Assembly: GCA_024742305.1 (NCBI GenBank)
Contig: JANSYQ010000012.1
Span: 1 to 64,000 of the forward strand
Reading direction: 5' to 3'
Length of the DNA stretch: 64,000 nucleotides
DNA from: a bacterium
GTDB lineage: Bacteria; Bacteroidota; Bacteroidia; Flavobacteriales_D; Crocinitomicaceae
The notes under the pieces were generated by a model. It did not search any database. It was not told the DNA's origin and saw only the letters and a program-made list of their open reading frames with translations. Of this stretch, positions 19,083 through 28,076 are shown one piece after another; positions within the stretch are counted from its first letter, which is position 1, and each line of letters starts with the position of its first letter. The translations under genes were made by a program, and so were the position numbers.

Positions 19083-19888
19083 GCCAACGAATTACAGAAT
19101 CGGAATCACTTCACAAGGATTTAGAGCTACAATCAACGAACTCGTTATTGCGCGGAATCAATCAAGAGGACCAAAAAGTAGCCTTGGCAGTAGAAGCTGT
19201 TATTCCCCAAATTGAGGCATTCATTGATGCATGCTGTGAAAATATGAAAGTAGGTGGACGCTTATTTTACATCGGCGCCGGAACCAGTGGCCGTTTGGGC
19301 ATTGTTGACGCCAGTGAATGTCCTCCTACATTTGGAGTAGATCACAACACAGTTATAGGAATCATGGCGGGCGGTGACAAAGCGATTCGAAAGGCGGTTG
19401 AATTTGCGGAAGATGACACTTCACAGGGTTGGAAAGACTTGCAAGAATATTCCATCACGGAAAAAGACACACTTGTTGGAATTGCCGCATCAGGAACTAC
19501 GCCGTATGTATTAGGCGCAATTGAAACAGCTCAAAACCATGGATTGATCACTGGCGGAATCACCTGCAATCCGGATTCGCCACTCTCAAAACTTGCAGAA
19601 TACCCTATGGTCCCTGTAGTTGGACCTGAGTTTGTCACCGGAAGCACACGAATGAAATCAGGAACGGCGCAAAAGCTGGTATTGAATATGATTAGTACAG
19701 CCCTGATGATAAAGCTAGGGCGCGTGAAAGGCAATCGAATGGTGGACATGCATTTAAGCAATAATAAATTGGTGGATAGAGGAACTAAAATGGTCCAGGA
19801 GCAATTGAATATTTCATACGATGAAGCGGCTGCACTATTGGAAAAGCATGGCAGTGTTCGAAAGGCAGTGGAAAATTACACAGCATAA
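19079..19888 (+). CDS. murQ: N-acetylmuramic acid 6-phosphate etherase
   Basis: 269 aa. It cleaves the lactyl ether of MurNAc-6-phosphate to give GlcNAc-6-phosphate and D-lactate, in peptidoglycan recycling. A SIS sugar-phosphate isomerase fold is evident, with FYIGAGTSGRLGIVDASECPPTFG near residue 60, ASGTTPYVLGAI near 140 and VTGSTRMKSGTAQKL near 185, all family signatures. It is slightly shorter than the ~300-aa E. coli protein, at the C-terminus. It overlaps the phosphoribosyltransferase gene by 4 bp. No MurNAc transporter or kinase is adjacent. Confidence 0.95.
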   Translation: MSQRITESESLHKDLELQSTNSLLRGINQEDQKVALAVEAVIPQIEAFIDACCENMKVGGRLFYIGAGTSGRLGIVDASECPPTFGVDHNTVIGIMAGGDKAIRKAVEFAEDDTSQGWKDLQEYSITEKDTLVGIAASGTTPYVLGAIETAQNHGLITGGITCNPDSPLSKLAEYPMVPVVGPEFVTGSTRMKSGTAQKLVLNMISTALMIKLGRVKGNRMVDMHLSNNKLVDRGTKMVQEQLNISYDEAAALLEKHGSVRKAVENYTA

Positions 19889-19901
19889 ATACAATTCGTA
19901 A

Positions 19902-20246
19902 ATGGAAGATTTAATCGACGATCAAAAATTCGTTCAAGAAAAGCTACAAAACAACTCAACTATTTCTGATTCCGATAAGATTGAACTTCCCTATGCAAAC
20001 AGCGTTTACTATAAAGGAATAGCTGCGTTAGTTTTTGTGTTTACGGTGTTTGGATTCATGGTTAGCCTCTACTTAATGAATATTGCACTCAAACGATCAA
20101 AGGAAATGCTCGAAGATTACAAGAAAAGTCCTCAGTCGTACTCACAGAAATCCTTAAAGCGAGTGAAGATAGGTCGAAACTTAGCTTATATTTCTTTGAC
20201 TGTATGGATTGGTCAAATTTTAGCCTTCCTAATCATCTACAACTAA
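19902..20246 (+). CDS. Small two-helix membrane protein, CCC/DUF4190-like
   Basis: 114 aa with membrane helices at about 37-60 and 93-113, joined by a basic cytosolic loop. The loop (LEDYKKSPQSYSQKSLKRVKIGRNLAYIS) is laid out like that of the neighbour at 20461 (KKFEENPGNYTEGSLKNAKAGQICGII), so the two are probably paralogues. This resembles the Bacteroidota CCC-motif/DUF4190 small membrane proteins, whose function is unknown. It begins 13 bp after murQ. Confidence 0.65.
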   Translation: MEDLIDDQKFVQEKLQNNSTISDSDKIELPYANSVYYKGIAALVFVFTVFGFMVSLYLMNIALKRSKEMLEDYKKSPQSYSQKSLKRVKIGRNLAYISLTVWIGQILAFLIIYN

Positions 20247-20250
20247 ACTA

Positions 20251-20427
20251 ATGGGTAATGGCTTACGTCCAGATATTATTGACGACTCTCCCGAAAACCG
20301 TGTAGAACCCTTATCGGAAGACACTGAAAGTGAACCGAGAAGCTTATTGTCAACAATCATACTGACTTTGGTACTTGTACTTTGTGTCGTAGGATTTGCT
20401 TATGGATTGTACAAAGTTTTACATTAA
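20251..20427 (+). CDS. 58-aa single-helix membrane microprotein
   Basis: Too short for the ORF track. The ATG at 20251 comes four bases after the preceding stop, and the frame runs to TAA at 20425-20427. The N-terminal ~32 residues are acidic and soluble (MGNGLRPDIIDDSPENR). One membrane helix follows (SLLSTIILTLVLVLCVVGFAYGLY) with a short basic end, so it probably sits with its N-terminus in the cytosol. Tight packing between two related membrane-protein genes favours a real gene. No family is recognised. Confidence 0.6.
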   Translation: MGNGLRPDIIDDSPENRVEPLSEDTESEPRSLLSTIILTLVLVLCVVGFAYGLYKVLH

Positions 20428-20460
20428 TTGTGCATCTTCACAGAAATAAGACAGGATAAA

Positions 20461-20772
20461 ATGACAGATTCAGAAAACTTAGACGAAGGAATAACGCATC
20501 GCGAAAGCGGCGGAAATATCCAACAAAAAGTACCGGGATCCACAACTGCGTTGGTTTGCGGTATCATCTCCATTCCATTTGCAGGACTGGTGGGTGTAAT
20601 CCTTGGAATCATAGCGATTAGCTCCGGCGGCGGTGCTATCAAGAAATTTGAAGAAAACCCAGGAAATTATACGGAAGGCTCTCTGAAAAACGCTAAGGCT
20701 GGGCAAATCTGTGGTATCATTGGATTGGTAGCCTCAGCGCTATGGCTTATCTATATTTTCGGTCGATTGTAA
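20461..20772 (+). CDS. Small membrane protein, CCC/DUF4190-like
   Basis: 103 aa from the ATG at 20461; the GTG at 20428 in the track is less likely. An acidic N-terminus is followed by a Gly-rich helix (about 29-55, ALVCGIISIPFAGLVGVILG), a polar loop of the ENPGNYTEGSLKNAKAGQ type and a second helix to residue 98. This order matches DUF4190/CCC-motif proteins. It is the last gene of the murQ-side cluster, and its stop codon lies in a 25-bp tandem duplication. Confidence 0.7.
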   Translation: MTDSENLDEGITHRESGGNIQQKVPGSTTALVCGIISIPFAGLVGVILGIIAISSGGGAIKKFEENPGNYTEGSLKNAKAGQICGIIGLVASALWLIYIFGRL

Positions 20773-20807
20773 TAACATAAAATTCGGTCGATTGTAATAA
20801 CATAAAA
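20758..20807 (+). repeat. Perfect 25-bp tandem duplication at the gene end
   Basis: Positions 20758-20782 and 20783-20807 are identical and abutting. The first copy carries the last codons and the stop of the CCC-like gene; the second lies wholly in the 3' UTR. Confidence 0.9.
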
Positions 20808-20862
20808 AAAGGGAACTTAACTCTTTCGCTAAAGCTTCAGCGATGGAGCTCGTTCCCTTTAA
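20804..20862. terminator. Bidirectional terminator between the CCC-like gene and clpC
   Basis: AAAGGGAAC (20808-20816) pairs with GTTCCCTTT (20852-20860), with an inner hairpin built on CTCTTTCGCT/AGCGATGGAG. A and T tracts flank both sides. The inner part resembles, on the opposite strand, the repeat found at 3381. Confidence 0.75.
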
Positions 20863-20921
20863 TGCAAGTAGAGATTCTTACCTCTATTTAATGATGCCAA
20901 CGCAGTAAACTCGCCATTGAG

Positions 20922-23468
20922 TTATTTTTCTTCCTGCTTTGGCTTTGTTTTTTGCGTTTTTCCTTTTTTGATGTCAATCGTTAATTCCTCATCCCCTTCT
21001 TTGTAATCCATTTTAATTGTATCACCCTCATGAAGGTTTGATTTAACGATTTCTTCCGCTAACGGATCTTCGATCAATTTTTGAATCGCTCTTTTCAACG
21101 GACGCGCTCCAAATTTCTCGTCGTATCCTTTCTCAACGATGTAATCCTTCGCTTTTTCCGTCATTTCGATCGTGTAGCCCAAGTCGTTCAAGCGACCGTA
21201 TAGCTTATCCAATTCTAAATCAATGATTCTATGGATATCCTCACGTCGCAATGAGTTGAACATGATCATGTCATCAACACGGTTCAAGAATTCCGGAGAG
21301 AAAGCCTTTCTCAAAGCGTTTTGTACAACCAATTTCGCTGCATCATCTGCCTGATCAATTTTGGCTTTGGTACCGAATCCAACACCTGTTCCAAAATCTT
21401 GCAATTGACGTGCCCCGATATTCGAGGTCATGATCAAAATGGTGTTTTTAAAGTCGATTTTACGACCCAATCCATCCGTCATGTGTCCGTCATCCAATGC
21501 TTGCAATAACAAATTGAATACATCCGGGTGCGCCTTTTCAATCTCATCCAAAAGAACAATTGAATACGGTTTACGACGCACCTTTTCGGTTAATTGTCCA
21601 CCTTCTTCGTATCCAACGTAGCCCGGAGGTGCTCCAACCAATCGAGAGATGGAGAATTTCTCCATATACTCAGACATGTCGATGCGAATCAAGGAATCTT
21701 CAGAGTCAAACAAGTATTTCGCCAAGACTTTCGCCAACTGCGTTTTACCCACACCAGTTGGTCCTAAGAAAAAGAACGATCCAATTGGTTTGTTCGGATC
21801 TTTCAACCCTGCACGGTTACGTTGAATGGCTTTCACCACTTTTTGCACCGCTTCATCCTGACCGATTACTTTTCCTTTAATTTCATCGGACATAACCGCC
21901 AAGCGACCTGTTTCAGACTCAGAAATGCGAGTTACAGGAACTCCAGACATCATGGAAACCACCTCGGCAACATGTTCCTCCGTTACCTCTACTCTGTTTT
22001 CCTTTGACTCCTCTTCCCACTTCTTTTTAGCAACTTCTAATTCTTCCTGAAGTTTACGCTCGCTATCGCGAAGCTCTGCTGCCTTTTCGTACTGCTGCGA
22101 CTTGATTACTTCGTTCTTTTGCTCTTTAAGATCTTCAATCTTTTGTTCGATATCCAAAATCTCTTGAGGAACATTAATGTTGGTCAAGTGAACACGCGAT
22201 CCTACTTCATCCATAGCATCAATCGCCTTATCCGGTAAGTGACGGTCTGTGATGTATCGCTCTGTCAAATGCACACATGCCTCAAGTGCCTCCTTGGTGA
22301 AGCGCACCGAATGGTGATCTTCGTAGCGTTCTTTAATGTTGTTCAAAATCTGGAAAGTCTCGTCTCTAGAGGTAGGCTCTACCAATACTTTTTGGAAACG
22401 ACGCTCCAAGGCACCATCCTTTTCAATATACTGACGGTACTCATCCAGCGTGGTAGCTCCGATTGCCTGCATCTCTCCACGCGCCAAAGCTGGCTTGAAC
22501 ATATTGGATGCATCCAAAGAACCGGAAGCGCCACCAGCACCAATAATCGTATGAATCTCATCAATGAACAAAATCACATCGGGATTCTTTTCGATTTCCT
22601 GCATGACAGCCTTCATACGCTCTTCGAACTGTCCACGGTATTTTGTCCCTGCCACCAAAGAGGCTAGGTCCAACGAAACAATACGTTTGTTGAAAAGTAC
22701 ACGAGACACCTTTCTCTCCACAATGCGAAGCGCCAATCCTTCAGCAATGGCACTTTTACCAACACCAGGCTCACCAATCAGAATTGGATTGTTTTTCTTT
22801 CTACGTGACAAGATTTGGCTCACACGCTCAATTTCCTTTTCACGTCCTACAATTGGGTCAAGACGGCCACCCTCTGCCATTTTGGTTAGGTCGCGACCGA
22901 AATTGTCCAAAACAGGCGTTTTCGACTTCGGATCTGCCTTTCGCTGCGAAGAGAATGATTCCTCTCCTCCAGCAGGCTCGTCATCTGTGCCACCTGGGAA
23001 CTCAGCCCTCGGTGTTATTTGATCATCTTTCATTGATTCTAGTTCGTCTTTTACATTTTCATAAATCACGCCGTACTTATTTAAAATACTGCATGCTGCA
23101 CTGTCTTCATTTTTCAGAATTGACAGTAGAAGGTGTTCGGTCCCAATCATTGGGCTCTTATACAATTTCGCTTCGAGGTATGTTAACTTCAACACACGTT
23201 CTGCTTGCTTTACCAAAGGAATGTTGGTCAAGTTTTGCGTACCGATAGCCGTAGCCGCCGATTTGGTTAAATTTTGTTCAACTTCCTTGCGAATCATTTT
23301 AAGATCCAAGTGAAACTCTTGCAACACGGCGATTGCCTTGCCGTCACCTTCACGTATTAATCCGAGTAAGAGATGCTCCACCCCGATGAAATCATTCCCC
23401 AATCGCAGAGCTTCCTCGCGACTAAAGCTGATAACATCTTTTACTCTTTGTGAGAATTTTGCTTCCAT
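20922..23468 (-). CDS. clpC: ATP-dependent Clp protease ATP-binding subunit ClpC
   Basis: 848 aa. It is the unfoldase that feeds substrates to ClpP (clpP is not in the window). In order: two Clp-N repeats (about 1-145, starting [16 protein letters not shown]), AAA1 with GEPGVGKS, a UVR motif (about 425-460, [20 protein letters not shown]) where ClpB would have its long coiled coil, AAA2 with GPTGVGKT, and a D2 domain. The loop GTGVGFGTK contains the (V/I)GF tripeptide used to dock onto ClpP, which separates it from clpB at 744. It ends in a Lys-rich tail. It is transcribed divergently from gyrA. Confidence 0.95.
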   Translation of the reverse strand: MEAKFSQRVKDVISFSREEALRLGNDFIGVEHLLLGLIREGDGKAIAVLQEFHLDLKMIRKEVEQNLTKSAATAIGTQNLTNIPLVKQAERVLKLTYLEAKLYKSPMIGTEHLLLSILKNEDSAACSILNKYGVIYENVKDELESMKDDQITPRAEFPGGTDDEPAGGEESFSSQRKADPKSKTPVLDNFGRDLTKMAEGGRLDPIVGREKEIERVSQILSRRKKNNPILIGEPGVGKSAIAEGLALRIVERKVSRVLFNKRIVSLDLASLVAGTKYRGQFEERMKAVMQEIEKNPDVILFIDEIHTIIGAGGASGSLDASNMFKPALARGEMQAIGATTLDEYRQYIEKDGALERRFQKVLVEPTSRDETFQILNNIKERYEDHHSVRFTKEALEACVHLTERYITDRHLPDKAIDAMDEVGSRVHLTNINVPQEILDIEQKIEDLKEQKNEVIKSQQYEKAAELRDSERKLQEELEVAKKKWEEESKENRVEVTEEHVAEVVSMMSGVPVTRISESETGRLAVMSDEIKGKVIGQDEAVQKVVKAIQRNRAGLKDPNKPIGSFFFLGPTGVGKTQLAKVLAKYLFDSEDSLIRIDMSEYMEKFSISRLVGAPPGYVGYEEGGQLTEKVRRKPYSIVLLDEIEKAHPDVFNLLLQALDDGHMTDGLGRKIDFKNTILIMTSNIGARQLQDFGTGVGFGTKAKIDQADDAAKLVVQNALRKAFSPEFLNRVDDMIMFNSLRREDIHRIIDLELDKLYGRLNDLGYTIEMTEKAKDYIVEKGYDEKFGARPLKRAIQKLIEDPLAEEIVKSNLHEGDTIKMDYKEGDEELTIDIKKGKTQKTKPKQEEK

Positions 23469-23954
23469 ATTGAATGCTGTTTACAATCGTTGTAATGAGT
23501 TGCGAAAAGAGAGCTTTCACTACTCCTACAAATATATAACGTATAAAAAACATAAATCGCAGGCTATTTATGTTCTTTTTCACATTTTACTGTTCGAATT
23601 GAGAAGAATCAAGAACCGTTCCGATTATCACAGCAGGACAATTTGGCAGCACCTTGCACAGTATCCTAATTGATTATCAGAACACTACATTCTTAAATTA
23701 GCTTGTCAGAAGTCTTCCGTTTAGCGTAGACAAACTCACCAACTCCAATTCACTCTAGTAGCAGGGTAAAATTGCGTTTTTCTTGCGTGAATTTCAAAAT
23801 TGTTAATAAGTCGACAAAAACTGCCATTTTCCACAGATTTTTGTTAGTAATTACGATGTTTTCAACAGGTGCTTTTTACCCCGAATTGACTAATTTCGAG
23901 GCTTGCTTTTGAACACGCACAGACCGTGCTAAACACTTAACGAATTAAATACTC
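23469..23954. other. 486-bp divergent regulatory region of clpC and gyrA
   Basis: No gene is supported. It holds a clpC -7 element at 23529-23536 (minus) and a gyrA candidate, TAATTTCG, at 23890-23897 (one mismatch). It also contains TTGTTAATAA at 23800-23809, the core of the clpB upstream repeats, and two near-DnaA boxes, TTTTCCACA (23827-23835) and TTTTCAACA (23859-23867). Confidence 0.5.
23529..23536 (-). promoter_or_regulatory. -7 element of clpC
   Basis: On the minus strand TATATTTG matches TAnnTTTG exactly, giving a leader of about 55 nt. The -33 region has no clear TTG. Confidence 0.5.
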
Positions 23955-26537
23955 ATGGCAGACGGAGAAAGAATAATCCAGATCAATATTGAGGATGAAA
24001 TGAAATCGGCCTACATCGACTATTCCATGTCGGTGATTGTGTCGAGAGCTTTACCAGACGTTCGAGATGGCTTTAAGCCAGTACACCGTCGCGTTCTTTA
24101 CGGAATGCAAGATTTAGGTGTCTACTCGAACCGACCTTACAAAAAGAGTGCGAGAATTGTCGGAGAAGTATTGGGTAAGTATCACCCACATGGAGACAGT
24201 TCTGTTTATGATACAATGGTTCGTATGGCCCAACACTGGTCATTACGCTACCCACTTGTCGATGGACAAGGAAACTACGGGTCTGTCGATGGTGACAGTC
24301 CGGCAGCAATGCGTTACACCGAGGCAAGACTTCGTAAGATTTCGGAAGACATGCTTGGTGATCTTGAAAAGGAAACCGTGGATTTCGCTCCCAACTTTGA
24401 TGATAGCTTGGAAGAGCCGACGGTCTTACCTACAAAAATTCCTAACCTCCTCGTAAATGGAGCCAGCGGAATTGCTGTGGGTATGGCTACTAATATGGCG
24501 CCGCACAACCTAACAGAGGTTTGTAATGGAATGATTGCCTACGTCGACAACAAAGAAATTGACGACGAAGAGTTATTGCAGCACGTAAAAGCGCCTGACT
24601 TCCCTACAGGGGGTATCATTTATGGTTATGACGGTGCTCGTGAGGCATTGTTAACCGGAAAAGGTCGAATCGTGATGCGCGCCAAAGCGGAAATCGAGGA
24701 GACAAAAACGGGGAAAGAAGTAATTATTGTTACTGAGATTCCTTACCAAGTAAATAAGGCGGATATGATCCGTAAAACGGCGGAACTTGTCAACGATAAG
24801 AAAATTGACGGTATTTCCGATATTCGTGATGAATCTGACCGTAAAGGAATGCGCATTGTTTACGAATTGAAGCGTGATGCAATTCCAAACGTAGTACTGA
24901 ACAAATTATTTAAATACACAGCGCTTCAGACTTCGTTCTCGGTAAACAATATTTGTTTGGTGAACGGTCGCCCTGAGTTGCTCAACTTAAAGGATATGAT
25001 TCGTCACTTTGTTGATTTCCGTCACGAAGTGATTGTACGCCGTACAAAGTACGAATTGCGTAAAGCAGAAGAAAGAGCACACATCTTAGAAGGATTAATT
25101 ATTGCTTCGGACAACATTGACGAAGTAATTGCCTTGATTCGAGGGTCAAAAAGTCCGGAAGAAGCACGAGAGAAATTGATTGAACGATTCGAACTTTCGG
25201 ATATTCAAGCTCGCGCCATTGTAGAAATGCGTCTGCGTCAGTTGACTGGACTGGAGCAAGACAAGCTGCGCTCTGAGTACGAAGACTTGATGAACTTGAT
25301 CAAAGATTTGAAAGATATTCTAGATCGTGAAGAGCGTCGAATGGAGATCATCAAAAACGAATTGATCGAAGTTCGTGATAAGTACGGTGATGAGCGTCGT
25401 TCTCAAATTGAGTACTCGGCAAGCGAAATGCGCATTGAAGACTTGATTCCGAACGAAGAGGTTGTAGTTACGATCTCCCACGCAGGATACATTAAACGTA
25501 CAAGCCTTGCGGAATACAAAGTACAAAACCGTGGAGGAATGGGGTCGAAAGGTTCTGCAACGCGTGATAAGGACTTCTTGGAAGAACTATTCGTTGCTAC
25601 AAACCACAACTACCTCCTCATCTTCACCGAGAAAGGTAAATGTTTCTGGATGCGAGTGTTCGAAATTCCTGAAGGATCGAAAACAGGAAAAGGTCGAGCT
25701 ATCCAAAACTTGTTAAACATAGAACAAGACGATAAGATCAAAGCGTATGTTAAAGTAACCGATCTTACCGATAAAGAATACTTGGACAACAACTTCGTAG
25801 TAATGGCGACCAAACAAGGTGTTATTAAGAAAACATCTTTGGAAGCGTATTCTCGTCCACGTAGTAATGGTATTAATGCCATCACAATTCGTGAGAATGA
25901 CGAGTTGCTTGAAGCAAAGTTGACGAATGGATCCAACGAAATCGTACTAGCAACCACTAACGGTCGTGCTATACGATTCAATGAGAATACAGTTCGTGCG
26001 ATGGGAAGAAATGCAGCCGGAGTTCGAGGTGTAAAATTAGCCGACAGCAACGATGAAGTTGTTGGAATGATCTGTGTAGAAGACGTATTCTCAACCATTC
26101 TCGTGGTATCTGAAAAAGGATACGGAAAACGTACCTACTTGAACGATCCTGAAGACGAAGAACCAGTTTACAGAATCACCAATCGTGGTGGTAAAGGGGT
26201 GAAAACTTTGAATATTACTGAGAAAACTGGTAAATTGCTTTCCATTAAAAATGTGACAGACGAAGAAGATCTCATGATTATCACAAAATCAGGGGTCACT
26301 ATTCGAATGCATATTGACACGATACGTACTATGGGACGTGCCGCACAAGGGGTGAGACTGATCAACTTGAAAGGAAAATCAGAAATTGCCGCAGTTGCGA
26401 GAGTCCCACGAAGCGAAGATGAAGATGAAGTAGAATTCGACGAGGATGGAAACCCAATCATCAACGAAGAATCTTCAGAAAACGACACTTCCAACGAAAG
26501 TGGCACGGATATTGAAAATGATGGTGCTGTGGAATAA
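23955..26537 (+). CDS. gyrA: DNA gyrase subunit A
   Basis: 860 aa. It is the strand-breaking subunit of gyrase, introducing negative supercoils with GyrB. The catalytic Tyr is Tyr121 in [10 protein letters not shown]. The quinolone region reads [15 protein letters not shown], keeping Ser82 and Asp86 (E. coli Ser83 and Asp87), so no common resistance change is present. The C-terminal pinwheel has the Bacteroidota version of the GyrA box, QNRGGMG, near residue 520, which argues for GyrA over ParC. The last ~45 residues are a strongly acidic tail. A TPR protein gene follows after 33 bp. Confidence 0.96.
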   Translation: MADGERIIQINIEDEMKSAYIDYSMSVIVSRALPDVRDGFKPVHRRVLYGMQDLGVYSNRPYKKSARIVGEVLGKYHPHGDSSVYDTMVRMAQHWSLRYPLVDGQGNYGSVDGDSPAAMRYTEARLRKISEDMLGDLEKETVDFAPNFDDSLEEPTVLPTKIPNLLVNGASGIAVGMATNMAPHNLTEVCNGMIAYVDNKEIDDEELLQHVKAPDFPTGGIIYGYDGAREALLTGKGRIVMRAKAEIEETKTGKEVIIVTEIPYQVNKADMIRKTAELVNDKKIDGISDIRDESDRKGMRIVYELKRDAIPNVVLNKLFKYTALQTSFSVNNICLVNGRPELLNLKDMIRHFVDFRHEVIVRRTKYELRKAEERAHILEGLIIASDNIDEVIALIRGSKSPEEAREKLIERFELSDIQARAIVEMRLRQLTGLEQDKLRSEYEDLMNLIKDLKDILDREERRMEIIKNELIEVRDKYGDERRSQIEYSASEMRIEDLIPNEEVVVTISHAGYIKRTSLAEYKVQNRGGMGSKGSATRDKDFLEELFVATNHNYLLIFTEKGKCFWMRVFEIPEGSKTGKGRAIQNLLNIEQDDKIKAYVKVTDLTDKEYLDNNFVVMATKQGVIKKTSLEAYSRPRSNGINAITIRENDELLEAKLTNGSNEIVLATTNGRAIRFNENTVRAMGRNAAGVRGVKLADSNDEVVGMICVEDVFSTILVVSEKGYGKRTYLNDPEDEEPVYRITNRGGKGVKTLNITEKTGKLLSIKNVTDEEDLMIITKSGVTIRMHIDTIRTMGRAAQGVRLINLKGKSEIAAVARVPRSEDEDEVEFDEDGNPIINEESSENDTSNESGTDIENDGAVE

Positions 26538-26570
26538 GTGCATTTAGTGCATCAAAAGAATAAAGTAACT

Positions 26571-27794
26571 ATGAAAATGACATTGAAAAATGTAGGGCTT
26601 GTATTGGGATTGACTGCAATATCTTTCTCAGGAATGGCTCAAAAAAACAAGGTAGTAGATGCTGCTTTGGAATTCGATAAGATCAGCGGTCACATGGCTG
26701 CCGGTGATTATGAAAGTGCTCGATCTGTTGCCAAAACGGCGAAGGAGTACATTGATGAGTCCTACGAGTATGCGAAGATGAATCCTACCGAGAAAAAAAT
26801 CGATAAGGTTTATTGGTACCGAGGAAAAATATATACAGCATTAGTTAATATGGATATAACCATTAATGCTACAACTCCTGAAAAAATAAACGCAGAAGAG
26901 ATCACTGAATACATAAATACAGCAATTTCAGCCTACGATGAAGGATATGACCTTGCTAGTAAGTACAAAAAGGACATTGAAACTTCCGCGAAATACACAG
27001 CAGGAATCATGAGTTTCATGGCGAATACGTTGTATGAGGCTGGAGAGTACGGTGATGCGGGAGAAGCTTTCGAAATGGCCGGAAAGTGTTTTTCAGCAAT
27101 TGACATATTGGATTCAAACTATTACTACAACGCTGGTTTGAGTTACAGAAATGCAAAAATGTATGCGGAAGGTGCTCGAGCATTCGAAGTATTAGCGGAA
27201 GCTGGTTATCGAGGTGCGACAGGTGCTGTATTGGCAGCTTCATGTTATTCAGGAGCGAAAAACTTCGAAAAGGCACACGCTACTTTGGACGCTGCTGAGA
27301 AGAAGTTCCCAGGTAACTTGGACATTTTGAAGCAACGCGTTGATGTTTACTTGGCGCAAGAGGATGATGAAGCAGCTATGAAAGCATTGGACGATGCTAT
27401 TGCGGCTGACCCGAAAAATCCAGTGCTCTACTACTCTATCGGAAGTATCCAAATGAAATTGGAAAACTTCGAAGAGGCAGAAAAAGCGTTAATGACTTCT
27501 TTGGAACTTGATGGTTCTAACGTGAACACTCAGTACCAATTGGGAGCCTTGTTGTATAACTGGTCAGGAGTATTGGCTGTTGAGGCGAAGAACCTTCCGC
27601 TCGGTGATCCGAATGTTTCTAAATTGGAGCAGAAATCTGACGAAAAGATGAAGGCTGCGATTAAGTACTTAGAAATGTACCTTGAAAGTGAACCAAACGA
27701 CAAGTATGTATTGGACAACTTGTACAAAGCGCACTACAAACAAGGAAACGAAGAGAAATCGAAAGAATATAAAGAGCGATTGAACTCTTTGTAA
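26571..27794 (+). CDS. Exported tetratricopeptide-repeat protein
   Basis: 407 aa from the ATG at 26571. A signal peptide ends near residue 24 (SFSGMAQ), so it is periplasmic or outer-membrane associated. Several TPR units are visible between about residues 120 and 330, with the typical A/G-Y-P spacing (for example AAMKALDDAIAADPKNPVLYYSIGSI and FEEAEKALMTSLELDGSN), and one more near the end. TPR arrays bind proteins; no enzyme domain is present. Its proximity to gyrA may allow cotranscription, but a functional link is not apparent. Confidence 0.85.
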   Translation: MKMTLKNVGLVLGLTAISFSGMAQKNKVVDAALEFDKISGHMAAGDYESARSVAKTAKEYIDESYEYAKMNPTEKKIDKVYWYRGKIYTALVNMDITINATTPEKINAEEITEYINTAISAYDEGYDLASKYKKDIETSAKYTAGIMSFMANTLYEAGEYGDAGEAFEMAGKCFSAIDILDSNYYYNAGLSYRNAKMYAEGARAFEVLAEAGYRGATGAVLAASCYSGAKNFEKAHATLDAAEKKFPGNLDILKQRVDVYLAQEDDEAAMKALDDAIAADPKNPVLYYSIGSIQMKLENFEEAEKALMTSLELDGSNVNTQYQLGALLYNWSGVLAVEAKNLPLGDPNVSKLEQKSDEKMKAAIKYLEMYLESEPNDKYVLDNLYKAHYKQGNEEKSKEYKERLNSL

Positions 27795-27814
27795 TCAAAA
27801 TCTCATAAGATTGG

Positions 27815-27852
27815 AAAACCCTGGCATCGAAAGATGGTCAGGGTTTCTTTTT
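27815..27852 (+). terminator. Terminator after the TPR gene
   Basis: AAACCCTG pairs with CAGGGTTT and is followed by CTTTTT. Confidence 0.75.
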
Positions 27853-27882
27853 GAGTATCAGGTAAATTAAATATTAATTCCC

Positions 27883-27890
27883 TATCTTTG
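27883..27890 (+). promoter_or_regulatory. -7 element of rpsA
   Basis: TATCTTTG matches TAnnTTTG. It lies 186 bp before the rpsA start codon, which gives an unusually long leader. Confidence 0.55.
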
Positions 27891-28076
27891 CGCTTCCGTA
27901 GCCGAAGCGTTTTCTTCATTGTACTCATTTGCAGCGAAGTAACTTTAGCGCAGAGGCTGCACTCCCTTTCTGTGTTTAAGGGAATTTTAATTTGTCGCAA
28001 CCCTTTAATAGAGCGACTTTTTATTAACTCTTTCGGGATTTTTAGGGTTACCCGAAATACAATTATTTAAGCCATT
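27891..28076 (+). promoter_or_regulatory. Structured 5' leader of rpsA
   Basis: Three hairpins can be drawn: CGCTTC/GAAGCG at the very 5' end (27891-27909), GTCGC/GCGAC followed by TTTTTATT (27994-28025) resembling a weak attenuator, and TTTCGGG/CCCGAAA (28031-28057) only 19 bases from the start codon. S1 autoregulates translation in proteobacteria, so a feedback site here is plausible, but this is inference. Confidence 0.45.

Noticed and set aside
25610-26098. 162-aa ORF antisense to gyrA, and similar long shadow ORFs (22564-23022, 28539-29054, 29006-29530)
   Set aside because: Each lies wholly inside a well-supported conserved gene, has no recognisable domain and a composition expected from the opposite strand of that gene.
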